A stretch of DNA of 47,367 nt from Planctomycetaceae bacterium (GCA_021732415.1 JAKFVC010000123.1:1-47367), one strand, 5' to 3'; positions 26,675 to 36,399 are shown, counted from the stretch's first letter. Notes: generated by a model not told the origin, from the letters alone. Program-made: numbers and translations.

Positions 26675-26681
26675 GTTAGGC
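26675..26681 (-). repeat. isolated GCCTAAC / GTTAGGC core at the upstream edge of the array
   Basis: GTTAGGC on the plus strand (GCCTAAC on the minus strand) has the form of an attC end box, 107 nt upstream of the last cassette gene. No partner box is seen. It may mark the limit of the array or be a chance 7-mer. Confidence 0.3.
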
Positions 26682-26929
26682 TAAACCGCTACTCGCACCC
26701 CTGCAAGACAGAATCTGGAAGTTTGTTGAGTTGATATGAATTCGATGCTACTAACATGGGTGCCGATGACTTCTATTCTGCCCGATAGGCCGACTGTCGA
26801 GCCTCCGACGAGTGGGGATTCTGTTTCAGATCTGCTATCTTCACGAAGCATTCCAGTTGTCCGGAGGTTTTTCCATAAGAGGCGCATCGGTACTGATGCG
26901 AGACAATCAGACAGTGGGTGTCCTTTCGC

Positions 26930-27490
26930 ATGCTCGATACGCCTGTGACATTGCTGCACCGCCTGTGCGGTCAACCGGTTCCCAGTGACTGGGAGCGGTT
27001 CGTCCGGTTGTTTACCCCGTTATTGCGGCGGTGGGCCGTGCGGTTTGGTGTGCCTGAGAACTCGGTGGAAGATCTGCTGCAAGAGTTGTTCGTGCTGCTG
27101 ATTCGAAAACTGCCGGAGTTTCGGCTGGACCCGTCTCGCAGCTTTCGGGCGTGGCTGTGGACGGTCTTTCGACATACTGTCATGGCCTGGCAAAATCGTC
27201 AGCCTCCGCCGGGGCCAGCCGTCGAGCAAATCGCGGAAGTGAGCAGTCCCAATGAGCTTGACGAGGCGACCGAAGCCGAATATCGCGGTTATCTCTTGAG
27301 CCGCATCTTGCAAATCGTGCAGACCGATTTTCCGGAGTCGACCTGGCAGATCTTCCAGCAAGTCGCCATCGCCGGCCGACCCGCGACCGAAGTGGCCGCG
27401 GAATTGAGTGTCACGGTGAACGCCGTCTATCTGGCTCGCAGCCGCGTCCTGGCTCGTCTGCGCGAGGAACTGGCTGAGTTGGACCGTTGA
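26930..27490 (+). CDS. ECF-type RNA polymerase sigma factor
   Basis: About 186 residues. Region 2 spans about 19-88 with FGVPENSVEDLLQELFVLLI and FRAWLWTVFRHTVMAWQNRQ, the expected core-binding and -10 recognition helices. Region 4 spans about 120-178, with the HTH at ATEVAAELSVTVNAVYLARS and the RVLARLREEL tail. ATG 26930 is preferred over an in-frame GTG at 26918; no strong Shine-Dalgarno sequence is visible. It stands 274 nt upstream of a large transmembrane Ser/Thr kinase, a common planctomycete pairing in which the kinase is thought to modulate the sigma factor. No anti-sigma gene is adjacent. Confidence 0.92.
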   Translation: MLDTPVTLLHRLCGQPVPSDWERFVRLFTPLLRRWAVRFGVPENSVEDLLQELFVLLIRKLPEFRLDPSRSFRAWLWTVFRHTVMAWQNRQPPPGPAVEQIAEVSSPNELDEATEAEYRGYLLSRILQIVQTDFPESTWQIFQQVAIAGRPATEVAAELSVTVNAVYLARSRVLARLREELAELDR

Positions 27491-27512
27491 GATTGTCCGC
27501 GGCCGATGGAAT

Positions 27513-27621
27513 GTAGCCTTCACGCGGCCTTCTATCCCTTAAGTCCCTTCCGTCCTTTCTGTCCCTTTAGAATCGAAGGGACAGAAAGGACAGAAAGGAC
27601 GGAAGTCCGCGTGAAGGCTAC
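27513..27621. repeat. nested inverted repeat between sigma factor and kinase
   Basis: The outer arms GTAGCCTTCACGCGG (27513-27527) and 27607-27621 pair perfectly over 15 bp. The inner arm CTTCCGTCCTTTCTGTCCCT (from 27547) pairs with 27576-27605, whose copy contains an extra AGAAAGGAC unit. It forms a long hairpin 23 nt after the sigma factor stop, possibly a terminator-like or mobile palindrome. Confidence 0.8.
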
Positions 27622-27764
27622 TTTCTTCCACGAAGACACTAAGTCAATGCGTTGTTTACGCACTTCCGCGACAGAGTTTCCAACTTCTGTCTTTTTCGCG
27701 ACAGGTTTTTCCGACCGGCACTCTACTTGTTATTGGTACGCAATGAAATCTCCCTCGGAGTTCG

Positions 27765-30700
27765 ATGCCGATGACAGCTTTTCAGGACCTGGATCGTGAA
27801 CTGTTGCAGAAGTTGCTCCTGGGTGAATTGCCGAGCGCCGAGGTCGAACGTCTGGCGGCCCAATATGCCGATGACGATCGGCTGGCTGAACTGGGCGAGT
27901 CGCTCGTTGCGCACGACGAAACACTGGATGAGTTGCTGCACAATCACGAGACCGCGCTGGATGTGGCTGGCGAGCGACTCGTTGAGCGTTTGCTGGTTCG
28001 ATTGAGGCCCAAACTGGCCCGTACGTCGGAGCGCGACGCGACCGAAGCTTACCAACCTGAGGCCGGAACCGAACCGCGGTCACTCGAAATGACAGTGGCT
28101 CTGCCCGGCCGGTTGGAATACTACCAGCCGATCAAGGTGCTCGGCCAGGGAGGCATGGGGACGGTCTATCTGGCAGAGGATACCCGCCTGGGGCGGAATG
28201 TCGCTATTAAGACGTTGCGTTATGAACTGGCGATCAACCCTCAGGCCAAAGAACGATTCTTGCGTGAAGCACGCTCGGCAGCGATGCTGGAGCACGACAA
28301 TATCGTTCCGATCTACTCAGTGGGAGAAGCCGACGGCACCCCGTTTCTCGCCATGCCGCTCCTCAAAGGTGAGCCGCTCAATGCGTTGATCGAACAGACA
28401 AATGGGCCGCTGCCGATATCCACGGTGATTGGCGTGGCGCGCGAAGTGGCTTCCGGATTGGCGGTGGCTCACGAACGAGGCTTGATTCATCGTGACATCA
28501 AGCCGGGCAACGTCTGGCTCGAAGCGCCCACGGGGCGGGCGAAGATTCTGGATTTTGGCCTGGCCAAGGCTGCCGAGGTCGTCGATGCAGGAACGGCGGA
28601 ATCGAATCTGACGGCGAGTGGCGCGATCGTCGGCACGCCGGCCTACATGGCTCCGGAGCAGGCGAACGGCGATCCGGTCGATGGGCGTGCCGATCTCTTC
28701 AGCCTGGGGTGCATCCTCTATGAAATGCTGTCGGGCCAGCGCGCGTTTTCGGGACCGACGACCTTCTCGATTCTGATGAATCTCGCCAGCCAGACACCGA
28801 CTGCGCCGGACCGACTTAGTGCCCTGTGTCCACCGGCGTTGTCCCAGTTGGTGATGCAACTTCTGGAGAAGGATCCTGCGAAGCGACCGGCATCGGCTGC
28901 GAAATTCATCGAGGCGCTGGATCACCTGGATTTGTCCGCCACCAGCGTGCCGACGAATGAGCCGCCGACCAGACTGTCTCAGCCGGCAGCACAGGCTGTG
29001 GGATGGGCGGCTCGGGCGTCACTATTAACTCAGACTCGTCCCAGCCGGCTGCGCAGTGGTGCCGCCGTATTTGCGGCCATGGGCCTGCTGGTCTGCATTG
29101 GTGCGGCCATTTTATTTGGTGGCCAAATTGTCCGCGTGATTACCAACACCGGCGAACTCGTGGTCCGGATCGATGATCCGAGTGTGGAAGTCCGGATCAT
29201 CCAGAATGGCCTGGTCGTGCGTGACAAGACAGGCGACCGTGAATTCGAGTTGTCGGCGGTGGATGGCATGATCGAAGTGCTGGAAAAGAATGGGGTCAAG
29301 CTGACGACGAAGAAGTTCCAACTGACGCGTGGCGGGAACGCGACGATCAGCGTGACAGCACCGGAACTTGCCGTGGCTCGGAAGGAGGTCGGTCACACTC
29401 AGGTTGCCGCGAACAAAGTTGAACCAGCGCCAATCGCCTCGCCGCCCGCGCTGCCGCTGGCCGACAAGGCAGATCCGTTCGTGCTGGTACACGCAGGTGG
29501 CAAGAGTCGCGAAGAATTTGGCAGCCTGGATGGCGCACTGGGTGCTTTGACTGACGGCGATGTCATCGAAGTGTATGGCAATGGCCCCTTCACCCTGGGC
29601 ATAGTTAAAGTCCAGACCAAGGGACTGCGGATCAAGGCGGGAAAGGGTTATCGGCCACAGTTCGTACTCAGCAAGAAGTCATCCGGTCATTACCACTGGT
29701 TCGAGATCGACAATGCCGTACTGGACATCGAAGGCTGTGATTTTCGCTGTGGCACCTCAGTGGTTTTCTCCTTTATGGCAGGCACGGGTCCCGTATGGGA
29801 GTTCCGCAATTGCCGACTGTTGGGAGCCACCGTCGGTTTCATCAATTACCAGGGGCCGCACCTACGGTTTATCGACTGTCTGATCTCGGGCTTTAATCCT
29901 AATGGCTCTGAAGGATTTGGTCCGCACGGTGTCGCCAGTCACCTGGAAATGAAGAATACGATTGTTCGCTCGGCGGGATATCACTATCTGAATCCGCCTT
30001 GCAATGAAGGGGCCAAAGGTTCGTGGCAGGTCGACTTGCAGCACAACACGATGCTGGTTAGTGGAGGCCTGATTATGACTATGCGCCGCAAGGAACACGG
30101 CAAGACTCAAGTCGCAGCCACCGGGAATCTGTTGCAGGTGAGCGGCGTCTCGCAGAATCAGGTGTTGAAAGAGATGGGTGGGTGGCTCGGCAGGAACAAC
30201 CTCTATGTGGGCCGACAGGTCCTGTCTACGTTGGCGAAGGGGGCGAAGGAGCCGCGACCTGGCCTGGCGGCCTGGGCGGAATTCTGGGGTGCCGATGAAC
30301 AAGGCGGACTGGAAGCGGACTGGGCCCATTTTGCCTGGGATGAAGTCCGACGCAAGGGACAGGATCCGCAGGGTGTGATTCAAGCGCTGACGCCGGTCAC
30401 TACGGAATTGATCTTGCAGCACGGTCCCGCACTGCAGAATCTGGGACCGCAGTGGGATCTGGCCGGACCGGGCGAGGCCTACGTGCGAGCCCTGGCGGCG
30501 ACCGGGAAAACGATCTCTAAAGATCAGTTGCGGCCCGCGCCGGCGGACGATGGTCCCTTTGTCGTCCTGCGAAATGACCAGCTGGTACGCGGTTATGCGG
30601 ACTTGAAGGATGCGGTCGCCGCGGCGGGAAATGCGGACGTGGTCGAGATTCGCACGGATGAGCCGATTGGCAGATTCGTGGTCACCGGCGATCAAAAACG

Positions 30701-31562
30701 GCTGCTGACGATCCGTGCGGCGCCAGGTTATCGTCCGGTTATCGACGGTGGCTTCGACTTCGCCTCGAAGAACCTGACCCTCATCATCGAAGGTTTGCAT
30801 TTCCGCAAGGGACCGCTGGGGGCCGGGTTGGGCGGCAGTTCCACCGAATTCGCGATCCAGAACTCAATTGCCCGGCTGGCCAATTGTTCGTTCTCCAGTG
30901 ACACGGATTTCTATGGCGCACGCGTGCCGCGAAACGGTATTAACGGGCCAAAGTTCGAAACCGCCGATGGCAAAGTGGGCGAAATCGTCAACTGTCTGAT
31001 TCCCGGCATCGTCGCCACGACGTTACCCAAAGGTGGCAAGCTGGTCATTCGCAATTCGGTCGTGGGCCAAGTCAGTTTCAACATGTCCTCATCCGGCCGC
31101 CGCGACCTGGAGCTGGAGCGCAGCGTGGTGTGGAATCCCGTCTCCGACTATGGAGCCATCCAGACAAACACGTCCGACCCTCAGAAAATCAAGGCGGAAC
31201 TGGTGGTGTCCGCGCGTCACACACTGTTTGAGACGGGATTGAGGTTTATCAGCCTGAATGGTGGCGTCGACCTGACAGGCTGGACCGGAGTGGGCAACGT
31301 CTACCGTGTGGGCCATCGAACCTGGGCCGCGCAGGATGGATGGCCAGGAACAATTGGTCTGGCCGATTGGCAACTGCGCTGGAAGAGCGACAAGGATTCG
31401 ATCGAAGCCGACCCGGTCGATTACGTTCCCCAACAATGGCGGCTGCTCCCCAGCGGCCCGGGATATCAGGCCGGTCCCAATGGCCAGGACCTGGGTGCAG
31501 ACGTCAGCCGTATCGCCATTATCAATCACCCCACAACGCGTTCGAAGGTCGAAAATGATTAA
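27765..31562 (+). CDS. transmembrane Ser/Thr protein kinase with duplicated beta-helix-like ectodomain
   Basis: A 1265-residue kinase. The N-terminal about 110 residues are helical and acidic. The Hanks-type kinase domain (about 121-385) has the G-loop GQGGMGTVY (from about 126), K149 in VAIK, HRDIKPGN with catalytic D244, DFG with D263, and GTPAYMAPEQ. One transmembrane helix is at about 431-453. The extracytoplasmic part contains two related halves (about 565-850 and 925-1200), each opening with an FVLV/FVVL strand, a LDGAL/LKDAV helix and a GYRP strand, then beta-helix-like repeats. It probably senses an external ligand and phosphorylates cytoplasmic targets, plausibly the upstream sigma factor. 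The stop overlaps the next gene start by 8 nt. Confidence 0.93.
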   Translation: MPMTAFQDLDRELLQKLLLGELPSAEVERLAAQYADDDRLAELGESLVAHDETLDELLHNHETALDVAGERLVERLLVRLRPKLARTSERDATEAYQPEAGTEPRSLEMTVALPGRLEYYQPIKVLGQGGMGTVYLAEDTRLGRNVAIKTLRYELAINPQAKERFLREARSAAMLEHDNIVPIYSVGEADGTPFLAMPLLKGEPLNALIEQTNGPLPISTVIGVAREVASGLAVAHERGLIHRDIKPGNVWLEAPTGRAKILDFGLAKAAEVVDAGTAESNLTASGAIVGTPAYMAPEQANGDPVDGRADLFSLGCILYEMLSGQRAFSGPTTFSILMNLASQTPTAPDRLSALCPPALSQLVMQLLEKDPAKRPASAAKFIEALDHLDLSATSVPTNEPPTRLSQPAAQAVGWAARASLLTQTRPSRLRSGAAVFAAMGLLVCIGAAILFGGQIVRVITNTGELVVRIDDPSVEVRIIQNGLVVRDKTGDREFELSAVDGMIEVLEKNGVKLTTKKFQLTRGGNATISVTAPELAVARKEVGHTQVAANKVEPAPIASPPALPLADKADPFVLVHAGGKSREEFGSLDGALGALTDGDVIEVYGNGPFTLGIVKVQTKGLRIKAGKGYRPQFVLSKKSSGHYHWFEIDNAVLDIEGCDFRCGTSVVFSFMAGTGPVWEFRNCRLLGATVGFINYQGPHLRFIDCLISGFNPNGSEGFGPHGVASHLEMKNTIVRSAGYHYLNPPCNEGAKGSWQVDLQHNTMLVSGGLIMTMRRKEHGKTQVAATGNLLQVSGVSQNQVLKEMGGWLGRNNLYVGRQVLSTLAKGAKEPRPGLAAWAEFWGADEQGGLEADWAHFAWDEVRRKGQDPQGVIQALTPVTTELILQHGPALQNLGPQWDLAGPGEAYVRALAATGKTISKDQLRPAPADDGPFVVLRNDQLVRGYADLKDAVAAAGNADVVEIRTDEPIGRFVVTGDQKRLLTIRAAPGYRPVIDGGFDFASKNLTLIIEGLHFRKGPLGAGLGGSSTEFAIQNSIARLANCSFSSDTDFYGARVPRNGINGPKFETADGKVGEIVNCLIPGIVATTLPKGGKLVIRNSVVGQVSFNMSSSGRRDLELERSVVWNPVSDYGAIQTNTSDPQKIKAELVVSARHTLFETGLRFISLNGGVDLTGWTGVGNVYRVGHRTWAAQDGWPGTIGLADWQLRWKSDKDSIEADPVDYVPQQWRLLPSGPGYQAGPNGQDLGADVSRIAIINHPTTRSKVEND

Positions 31563-34500
31563 TGGTTTTGTTCGCTGGCTGGAAGAGTTGCGTTACCGGA
31601 ATTCCTCAGTCAAAGGGAGTCGCCGTAACAGACGCCGAACATTGGCACCGCAGCCCGAGGTGCTGGAACGGCGGCTGGTCCTGACCTCGTTGCATATGTA
31701 TTCCCAAGGGGGGCCTTATCCGGTGGAGACCTGGCATGATTCCGGTCTCGGGTACACTTTTACGGTCTACGAAGATCTGACCGGAAACGGCGTCACGGAC
31801 GATGATGTGCCGTTCGACGCCGAGCTTGCGGTGTTTTCGGACAGTCAGCAAACCACGGAAGGTGAAATTGAAGTCGAGCCGAACCGTTATGTAGAACATG
31901 ATTCGCACTCCTACACAATCACCGGCCACAAGACCGTTCACAATGGCGGACACTTCGACAGCCATACCGAGATTGTGTACGACGACCTCGTTCAAAACGG
32001 ATTCTTTGACGATCCTGGATTTGATAATTCACCCTATTTCATGAACGGCGCATGGTCGGCCGACCACATCATCTCTTTGCATGCGTATGGAGATCAGGTT
32101 GACATGACCAACTTCTTTCCAGCCGGTCAGACCTGGGTCGAAACCGGATCTTCCTCATCTGAAACGCCTTCGGGAACCCAGATTAAGGTCGCGTTCGTCC
32201 GCCAGTTCACCGTTCGCGGCAAAGCCTACGAGGACATGAACGGGAATGGCCACCTTGATGAAGGCGAGGCACCTTTCCAGGCTGACGTCTATCTCGATCA
32301 AAACCTGGACGGTATCGAGAATGACCCCGGCGCGCCTGGATTTGATAATTCTGGCGTGGCTTGCAATGCGGACGGCACTTTCGAAGTTCAATTCCGGGGA
32401 CATGGTGCAATCGGCTTCGGCACCGAGAACGACGACAAATACCTGAAGCTGACCCAGGGATTTCAGCAATTTTTCACGCCGGGCCTGACTCAACCAGACG
32501 ATGCTTTGAACAATGTCGTGTTCGGAGTCTTCCAAACGGCTCCCGTTCAAGGCTATGTCTTCAATGACATCAATGGCGACGGCACCTGGGATCCGCCTGC
32601 CGGAGATCGAGCTGTCCCCGACATTCCTATCACGATCAAGCAGAATGGGAAGACTTACACCACCGTCACGAACATCAATGGCCACTTTTCGGTCTACCTT
32701 GGTCCGGGCAGTTACGAGGTCACCCAGGACCTGTCTCAGATCGGAGTCCAACAGTCTGTCCCAACGCCCCCCGGCGGCTTCACTGGCACCATCTCGACCA
32801 GTGGGCAGGTTATGCCACAATATCGATTCGGCCGGACGCTGGGCAAGGATGTCGCCGTCAGTGCCGCGACGCGCTCTGACGCGAAAGGGGTCGATTTCAC
32901 CTGGCAGAGCACCAGCCTCACCACCTCGTTTGACGTTGCGGTGTTTCGATCGGCGGACCCAGTCTGGGATGCCGGTGATGTGCAGATTGCTGCCGCGGCG
33001 ACCTTCACCCCCGGTTCAGGAGTGAAGGTCGGTTCGGGACGATTCGATTTCGCTCCCGATTATGTTCACGATCCCGGTCATCCGTACCTGATCGCGGTGG
33101 CCGATCCCTTCAAACATATCGGCGAATCCAACGAGACGAATAACGCGTTTGTGGTGCAGCGGATCATTGATTTGTCGCCGTTCAAGGTGACGGGCGGCTT
33201 CACTTACGACGCGCCCAACGACCAGTTTGTGTCCAACGGTCCCGCACGTGTGGGATTCAAGCCGCTGATCAACGAGGCATTCGTGCCGCTAGTCGGGGGC
33301 AATATCACCTACGATGCGGATAAGATCAAAGTCACGGGCTTAGTGACCACGGACTACGGATACTCGCCCGTTGGGTTGTTTGAAGGCAACGTGACCATCA
33401 ACGTGCATTCCGGCGGTGTCTCGAGCCTGAATGTCGTCTCCGGCGTGTGGGAGCTTGCCGGATGTCGGTTCGCGTTTGATGCATTCAGTCTGGTGAATCC
33501 TGACGGGGGTTCCGTACTTGACAGTTATCTCAATGTGCAGGGATCTCTGATCACGCCTGATGGCGTCGGCCTGTTCAAAGTGCAATTCGCGGAACCGAAT
33601 TTTATTCACTTTGGACCAAGGGCACATGGCATCTCAGCAACCATTACGCTGACTGACCAGGCGGTATTGCTGGGCGATTTGCTCACGCTCCAGGCGAGTG
33701 GAGCGTCGATTAGCTACCTCGCGACGACAGAAGCCAACCCTGAAGGAGCATTCCGCATTCAGGGGAAGTTCGTCGTGAAGAATCAAGGACTGACGAGCTA
33801 TGATGATGCACAGGCCTCGTTAGATATTTCCGGGCCGAACTTCATCGAATTCGGGAAGAACGGCCTGTTTTTTGTCGGCCAGTTCGGTGCTAGTTACTGG
33901 ACCATTATTCCTGGCTTCCTGAAGCTCAAGGCCGGAACGGTGTTTCTCGACACGATTCACCACGAATGGAAGGGAGATGGTGAGCTGGAGATGAAGCCGC
34001 TCACCGACAAAACTTTACTCTTCGGCGCGGGATATTACGATCACGACTTCAACTACATCCGGGTCGGATTGAACAATCTGAATATTCCGACCTTCATGGA
34101 CGGTATCTTCCTGGACAAGATCTCGCTGTCCGTCGACGGGCTAGCGGGCAAAAAGAAGAATGCGCAACAGGAGCTGGTTCCCATCGAAGTCAGCGCCACA
34201 CTCGGTCTATCGGAGGGACCGAAGATCCAGATTCCCGCGGTACCGCTATTTAATGTCGATGCCCACCCCGCCGCCATCGCGACTCTGGATGTCACCGGCA
34301 TCGTCAGCACGGAACGTGTCAACGGCTCTGTACTGTTTACTTACATGGACCCGAATCTGTTGAGCCTCACCGGAAGTTTTGATTGGAACTGGAAGAAAAC
34401 CGAAGCCAAATTGTCCGGAGGGATCTCTGCCTTGCTGGGCACTGTGACGGGTGCTGCGGCAATCACGGTCAATCAGCGTGGAGTGACCGGGTCGGCCAAC

Positions 34501-36399
34501 TTGACCGGCTTATTGAGAATCCCCAAAGGCGACGGGCTGTTTTATGCACCGATCGCCGACGTATCCTTCCGAGGCTATTTCCAGGCTCTTAACGGCGCTG
34601 AAAGCTATGCCGCATTCGCCGCGGATGTGACCTTACCCGTCATTGGCCGCAAGTCCATCACCGCCAAAGTGACGATCGATAAAGGCGTGGAATACTTCTT
34701 TGGTGACATGGTCTCGCTGGAAAACCTGCCGGCACAACCGCAATCGGCCACGTTTTTCGCCACAGCGTTCGCAGCACCGCAGGCTCAGGAAGCCGCGGCT
34801 GGATCGGACACGTTCACCGTTCCCAGCGGCACGCAGCACTTGTTGGTGAGTGCAACCTGGGCCAATGAGCTCGATGATGCGAAGCTCGAACTGGTCCGTC
34901 CCGACGGCACGATCATGACGGAAAGTGAACTAGACGAGGTCAATGCCGCATTGATTCCGGAAATGACATCCAGCACCTCCCGCGCCATCGCGTTACTCAA
35001 TCCGATGGCAGGCGAGTGGCAGATCCGCGTCGTCAGTGCGGCAGATCCGGGTGAAACACAGTATGCCGCCTTGCGCGACGCGCCTGAGCCCACGATCGAG
35101 GTCCTCGATGCCCAGGTCACGTCCGACGGAGTGACGATTCAATACACGGCGACCGACATCTATCCGGATGCGACGGTAGCCCTGTTCTACGACACCGACA
35201 AGACCGGATTCGATGGTCTGTCGATGATTGAGAACCTGCCTGTGTCCGGCGCGCCCACGACTTACCACTGGGACCTGACGCACTCATTTAGTGGAACGTA
35301 TTACATCTATGCTGTGATTACCGACGCACAGGGGAATGTTCAATTCCAGTACCTCGACACGCCGGTCACAGTTGATGCTGATCCCCCCGCCAGCAGTGTC
35401 ACGGTATTGTCTGATGTCACGAATACCAGCTCCTTCACGTTGTCCTGGTCAGGCAGCGACGATACGAATGGATCGGGACTTGCGTCATATGACATTTTTG
35501 TTTCCGACAACGGTGGCGACTACACATTGTTCCTGGGGAATACGACGCAAACAACCGCCCAGTTCAACGGCGAGTTTGGTCACAAGTACGCGTTCTACTC
35601 GGTGGCGACAGACGCTACGGGACGTATTGAAGAGACTCCCGTCACGGCAGATGCTCAGACCGTGACTGCCGCACCTGGCAACCGGTTGCCGGATGTGCTC
35701 GATGCGGTGTTCTCCCTGGCCGAGAATTCCGCACTGAATACTCCGGTCGGTGCGGTGTCTGCGACTGATCCTGATGTGGACGATACTTTGACGTATAGCA
35801 TTACGGGTGGAAACACATCAGGTGCCTTCGCGATCAATGCCTCGACGGGCGCTGTCACCGTCGCTAATCCCGCGGCGCTCGATTTCGAAACGACTCCGAC
35901 CTTCTCGCTGACAGTCCAGGTGGCCGACAATCACGGGGCGACCGATACCGCAACGGTGCAGGTCAATCTAACCGATGCAAATGACGCCCCCCAATCGAAC
36001 ATCGGTGGATCAGCCGTCACGTGGATCAAGAAGCAGCCGGCCGTTGTCGTCTTGCCGCAGGTGACCGTCTCCGGCGCGAATCTGGCTGGGGGAACATTGA
36101 CTCTCAGCCTGAATTCTCCCGGCAAGAAAAAGCCGTTCGATGCGTTGAGCCTGCTGTCGTCAACGGCGCTCGGGACCACGACAGGTCTCCAGTTTGCGAA
36201 TGGTCATCTGACACTGCAGATCCACTTAGGCCAAACTGCGACGGCCGCTGCGATTCAGGCTTTTCTGCGAGGGATCAAGTTCACCACTAAGGGCGGAGGA
36301 CTCAAGTCCCTGACGCGGACGCTGACGGTGACGCTGGCCAACGCGAGCGAGCAATCGAGCCTGATTTCGCAGACGATCAATGTCAAAAAGAAGCCGTGA
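31555..36399 (+). CDS. giant secreted surface protein (LEPR-like motif, SdrD_B, CARDB and cadherin-like domains)
   Basis: A 1614-residue protein. The N-terminus is basic (SRRNRRRTL) followed by PEVLERRLVLTS (residues 35-45), a variant of the LEPR-xLL sorting motif. Two SdrD_B-like domains follow: GKAYEDMNGNGHLDEGE at about 217-290 and GYVFNDINGDGTWD at about 330-410, both with Asp-rich Ca-binding loops. A CARDB domain is at about 428-540 (IAVADPFKHIGESNETNNAF). A long beta-rich region of unknown type follows. A cadherin-like domain is at about 1377-1478 (FSLAENSALNTPVGAVSATD, DANDAPQ). ATG 31555 has GAAGG 7 nt upstream and overlaps the kinase stop. It is probably a calcium-dependent extracellular or surface adhesin. 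Confidence 0.9.
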   Translation: MINGFVRWLEELRYRNSSVKGSRRNRRRTLAPQPEVLERRLVLTSLHMYSQGGPYPVETWHDSGLGYTFTVYEDLTGNGVTDDDVPFDAELAVFSDSQQTTEGEIEVEPNRYVEHDSHSYTITGHKTVHNGGHFDSHTEIVYDDLVQNGFFDDPGFDNSPYFMNGAWSADHIISLHAYGDQVDMTNFFPAGQTWVETGSSSSETPSGTQIKVAFVRQFTVRGKAYEDMNGNGHLDEGEAPFQADVYLDQNLDGIENDPGAPGFDNSGVACNADGTFEVQFRGHGAIGFGTENDDKYLKLTQGFQQFFTPGLTQPDDALNNVVFGVFQTAPVQGYVFNDINGDGTWDPPAGDRAVPDIPITIKQNGKTYTTVTNINGHFSVYLGPGSYEVTQDLSQIGVQQSVPTPPGGFTGTISTSGQVMPQYRFGRTLGKDVAVSAATRSDAKGVDFTWQSTSLTTSFDVAVFRSADPVWDAGDVQIAAAATFTPGSGVKVGSGRFDFAPDYVHDPGHPYLIAVADPFKHIGESNETNNAFVVQRIIDLSPFKVTGGFTYDAPNDQFVSNGPARVGFKPLINEAFVPLVGGNITYDADKIKVTGLVTTDYGYSPVGLFEGNVTINVHSGGVSSLNVVSGVWELAGCRFAFDAFSLVNPDGGSVLDSYLNVQGSLITPDGVGLFKVQFAEPNFIHFGPRAHGISATITLTDQAVLLGDLLTLQASGASISYLATTEANPEGAFRIQGKFVVKNQGLTSYDDAQASLDISGPNFIEFGKNGLFFVGQFGASYWTIIPGFLKLKAGTVFLDTIHHEWKGDGELEMKPLTDKTLLFGAGYYDHDFNYIRVGLNNLNIPTFMDGIFLDKISLSVDGLAGKKKNAQQELVPIEVSATLGLSEGPKIQIPAVPLFNVDAHPAAIATLDVTGIVSTERVNGSVLFTYMDPNLLSLTGSFDWNWKKTEAKLSGGISALLGTVTGAAAITVNQRGVTGSANLTGLLRIPKGDGLFYAPIADVSFRGYFQALNGAESYAAFAADVTLPVIGRKSITAKVTIDKGVEYFFGDMVSLENLPAQPQSATFFATAFAAPQAQEAAAGSDTFTVPSGTQHLLVSATWANELDDAKLELVRPDGTIMTESELDEVNAALIPEMTSSTSRAIALLNPMAGEWQIRVVSAADPGETQYAALRDAPEPTIEVLDAQVTSDGVTIQYTATDIYPDATVALFYDTDKTGFDGLSMIENLPVSGAPTTYHWDLTHSFSGTYYIYAVITDAQGNVQFQYLDTPVTVDADPPASSVTVLSDVTNTSSFTLSWSGSDDTNGSGLASYDIFVSDNGGDYTLFLGNTTQTTAQFNGEFGHKYAFYSVATDATGRIEETPVTADAQTVTAAPGNRLPDVLDAVFSLAENSALNTPVGAVSATDPDVDDTLTYSITGGNTSGAFAINASTGAVTVANPAALDFETTPTFSLTVQVADNHGATDTATVQVNLTDANDAPQSNIGGSAVTWIKKQPAVVVLPQVTVSGANLAGGTLTLSLNSPGKKKPFDALSLLSSTALGTTTGLQFANGHLTLQIHLGQTATAAAIQAFLRGIKFTTKGGGLKSLTRTLTVTLANASEQSSLISQTINVKKKP

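Larger units (their letters stand above)
24310..26681 (-). mobile_element. cassette array with attC-like sites and no integrase (CALIN-like)
   Basis: Four short genes, all on the minus strand, alternate with attC-like elements. Reading on the minus strand, each gene stop is followed within 5-30 nt by an RYYYAAC-type box, then an imperfect inverted-repeat region, then a GTTRRRY-type box. For two genes a Shine-Dalgarno sequence and ATG follow within about 11-17 nt. Two sites are full length (104 and 100 bp), one is short (57 bp) and one partial. GC is visibly lower than in neighbouring genes: one sampled 60-nt line at 26161 has 50 percent, one at 28141 has 67 percent. No integron integrase is in the window. 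Integron gene cassettes have this architecture; the identification is by eye. Confidence 0.65.

Noticed and set aside
29862-30800. 312-residue antisense frame inside the kinase gene
   Set aside because: The sense strand is clearly coding across the same stretch, and the antisense product has no recognisable domain and no plausible start.
31306-31554. N-terminal extension of the giant secreted protein
   Set aside because: It overlaps the kinase coding sequence in another frame; ATG 31555 has a good ribosome-binding site and starts the sorting motif region.
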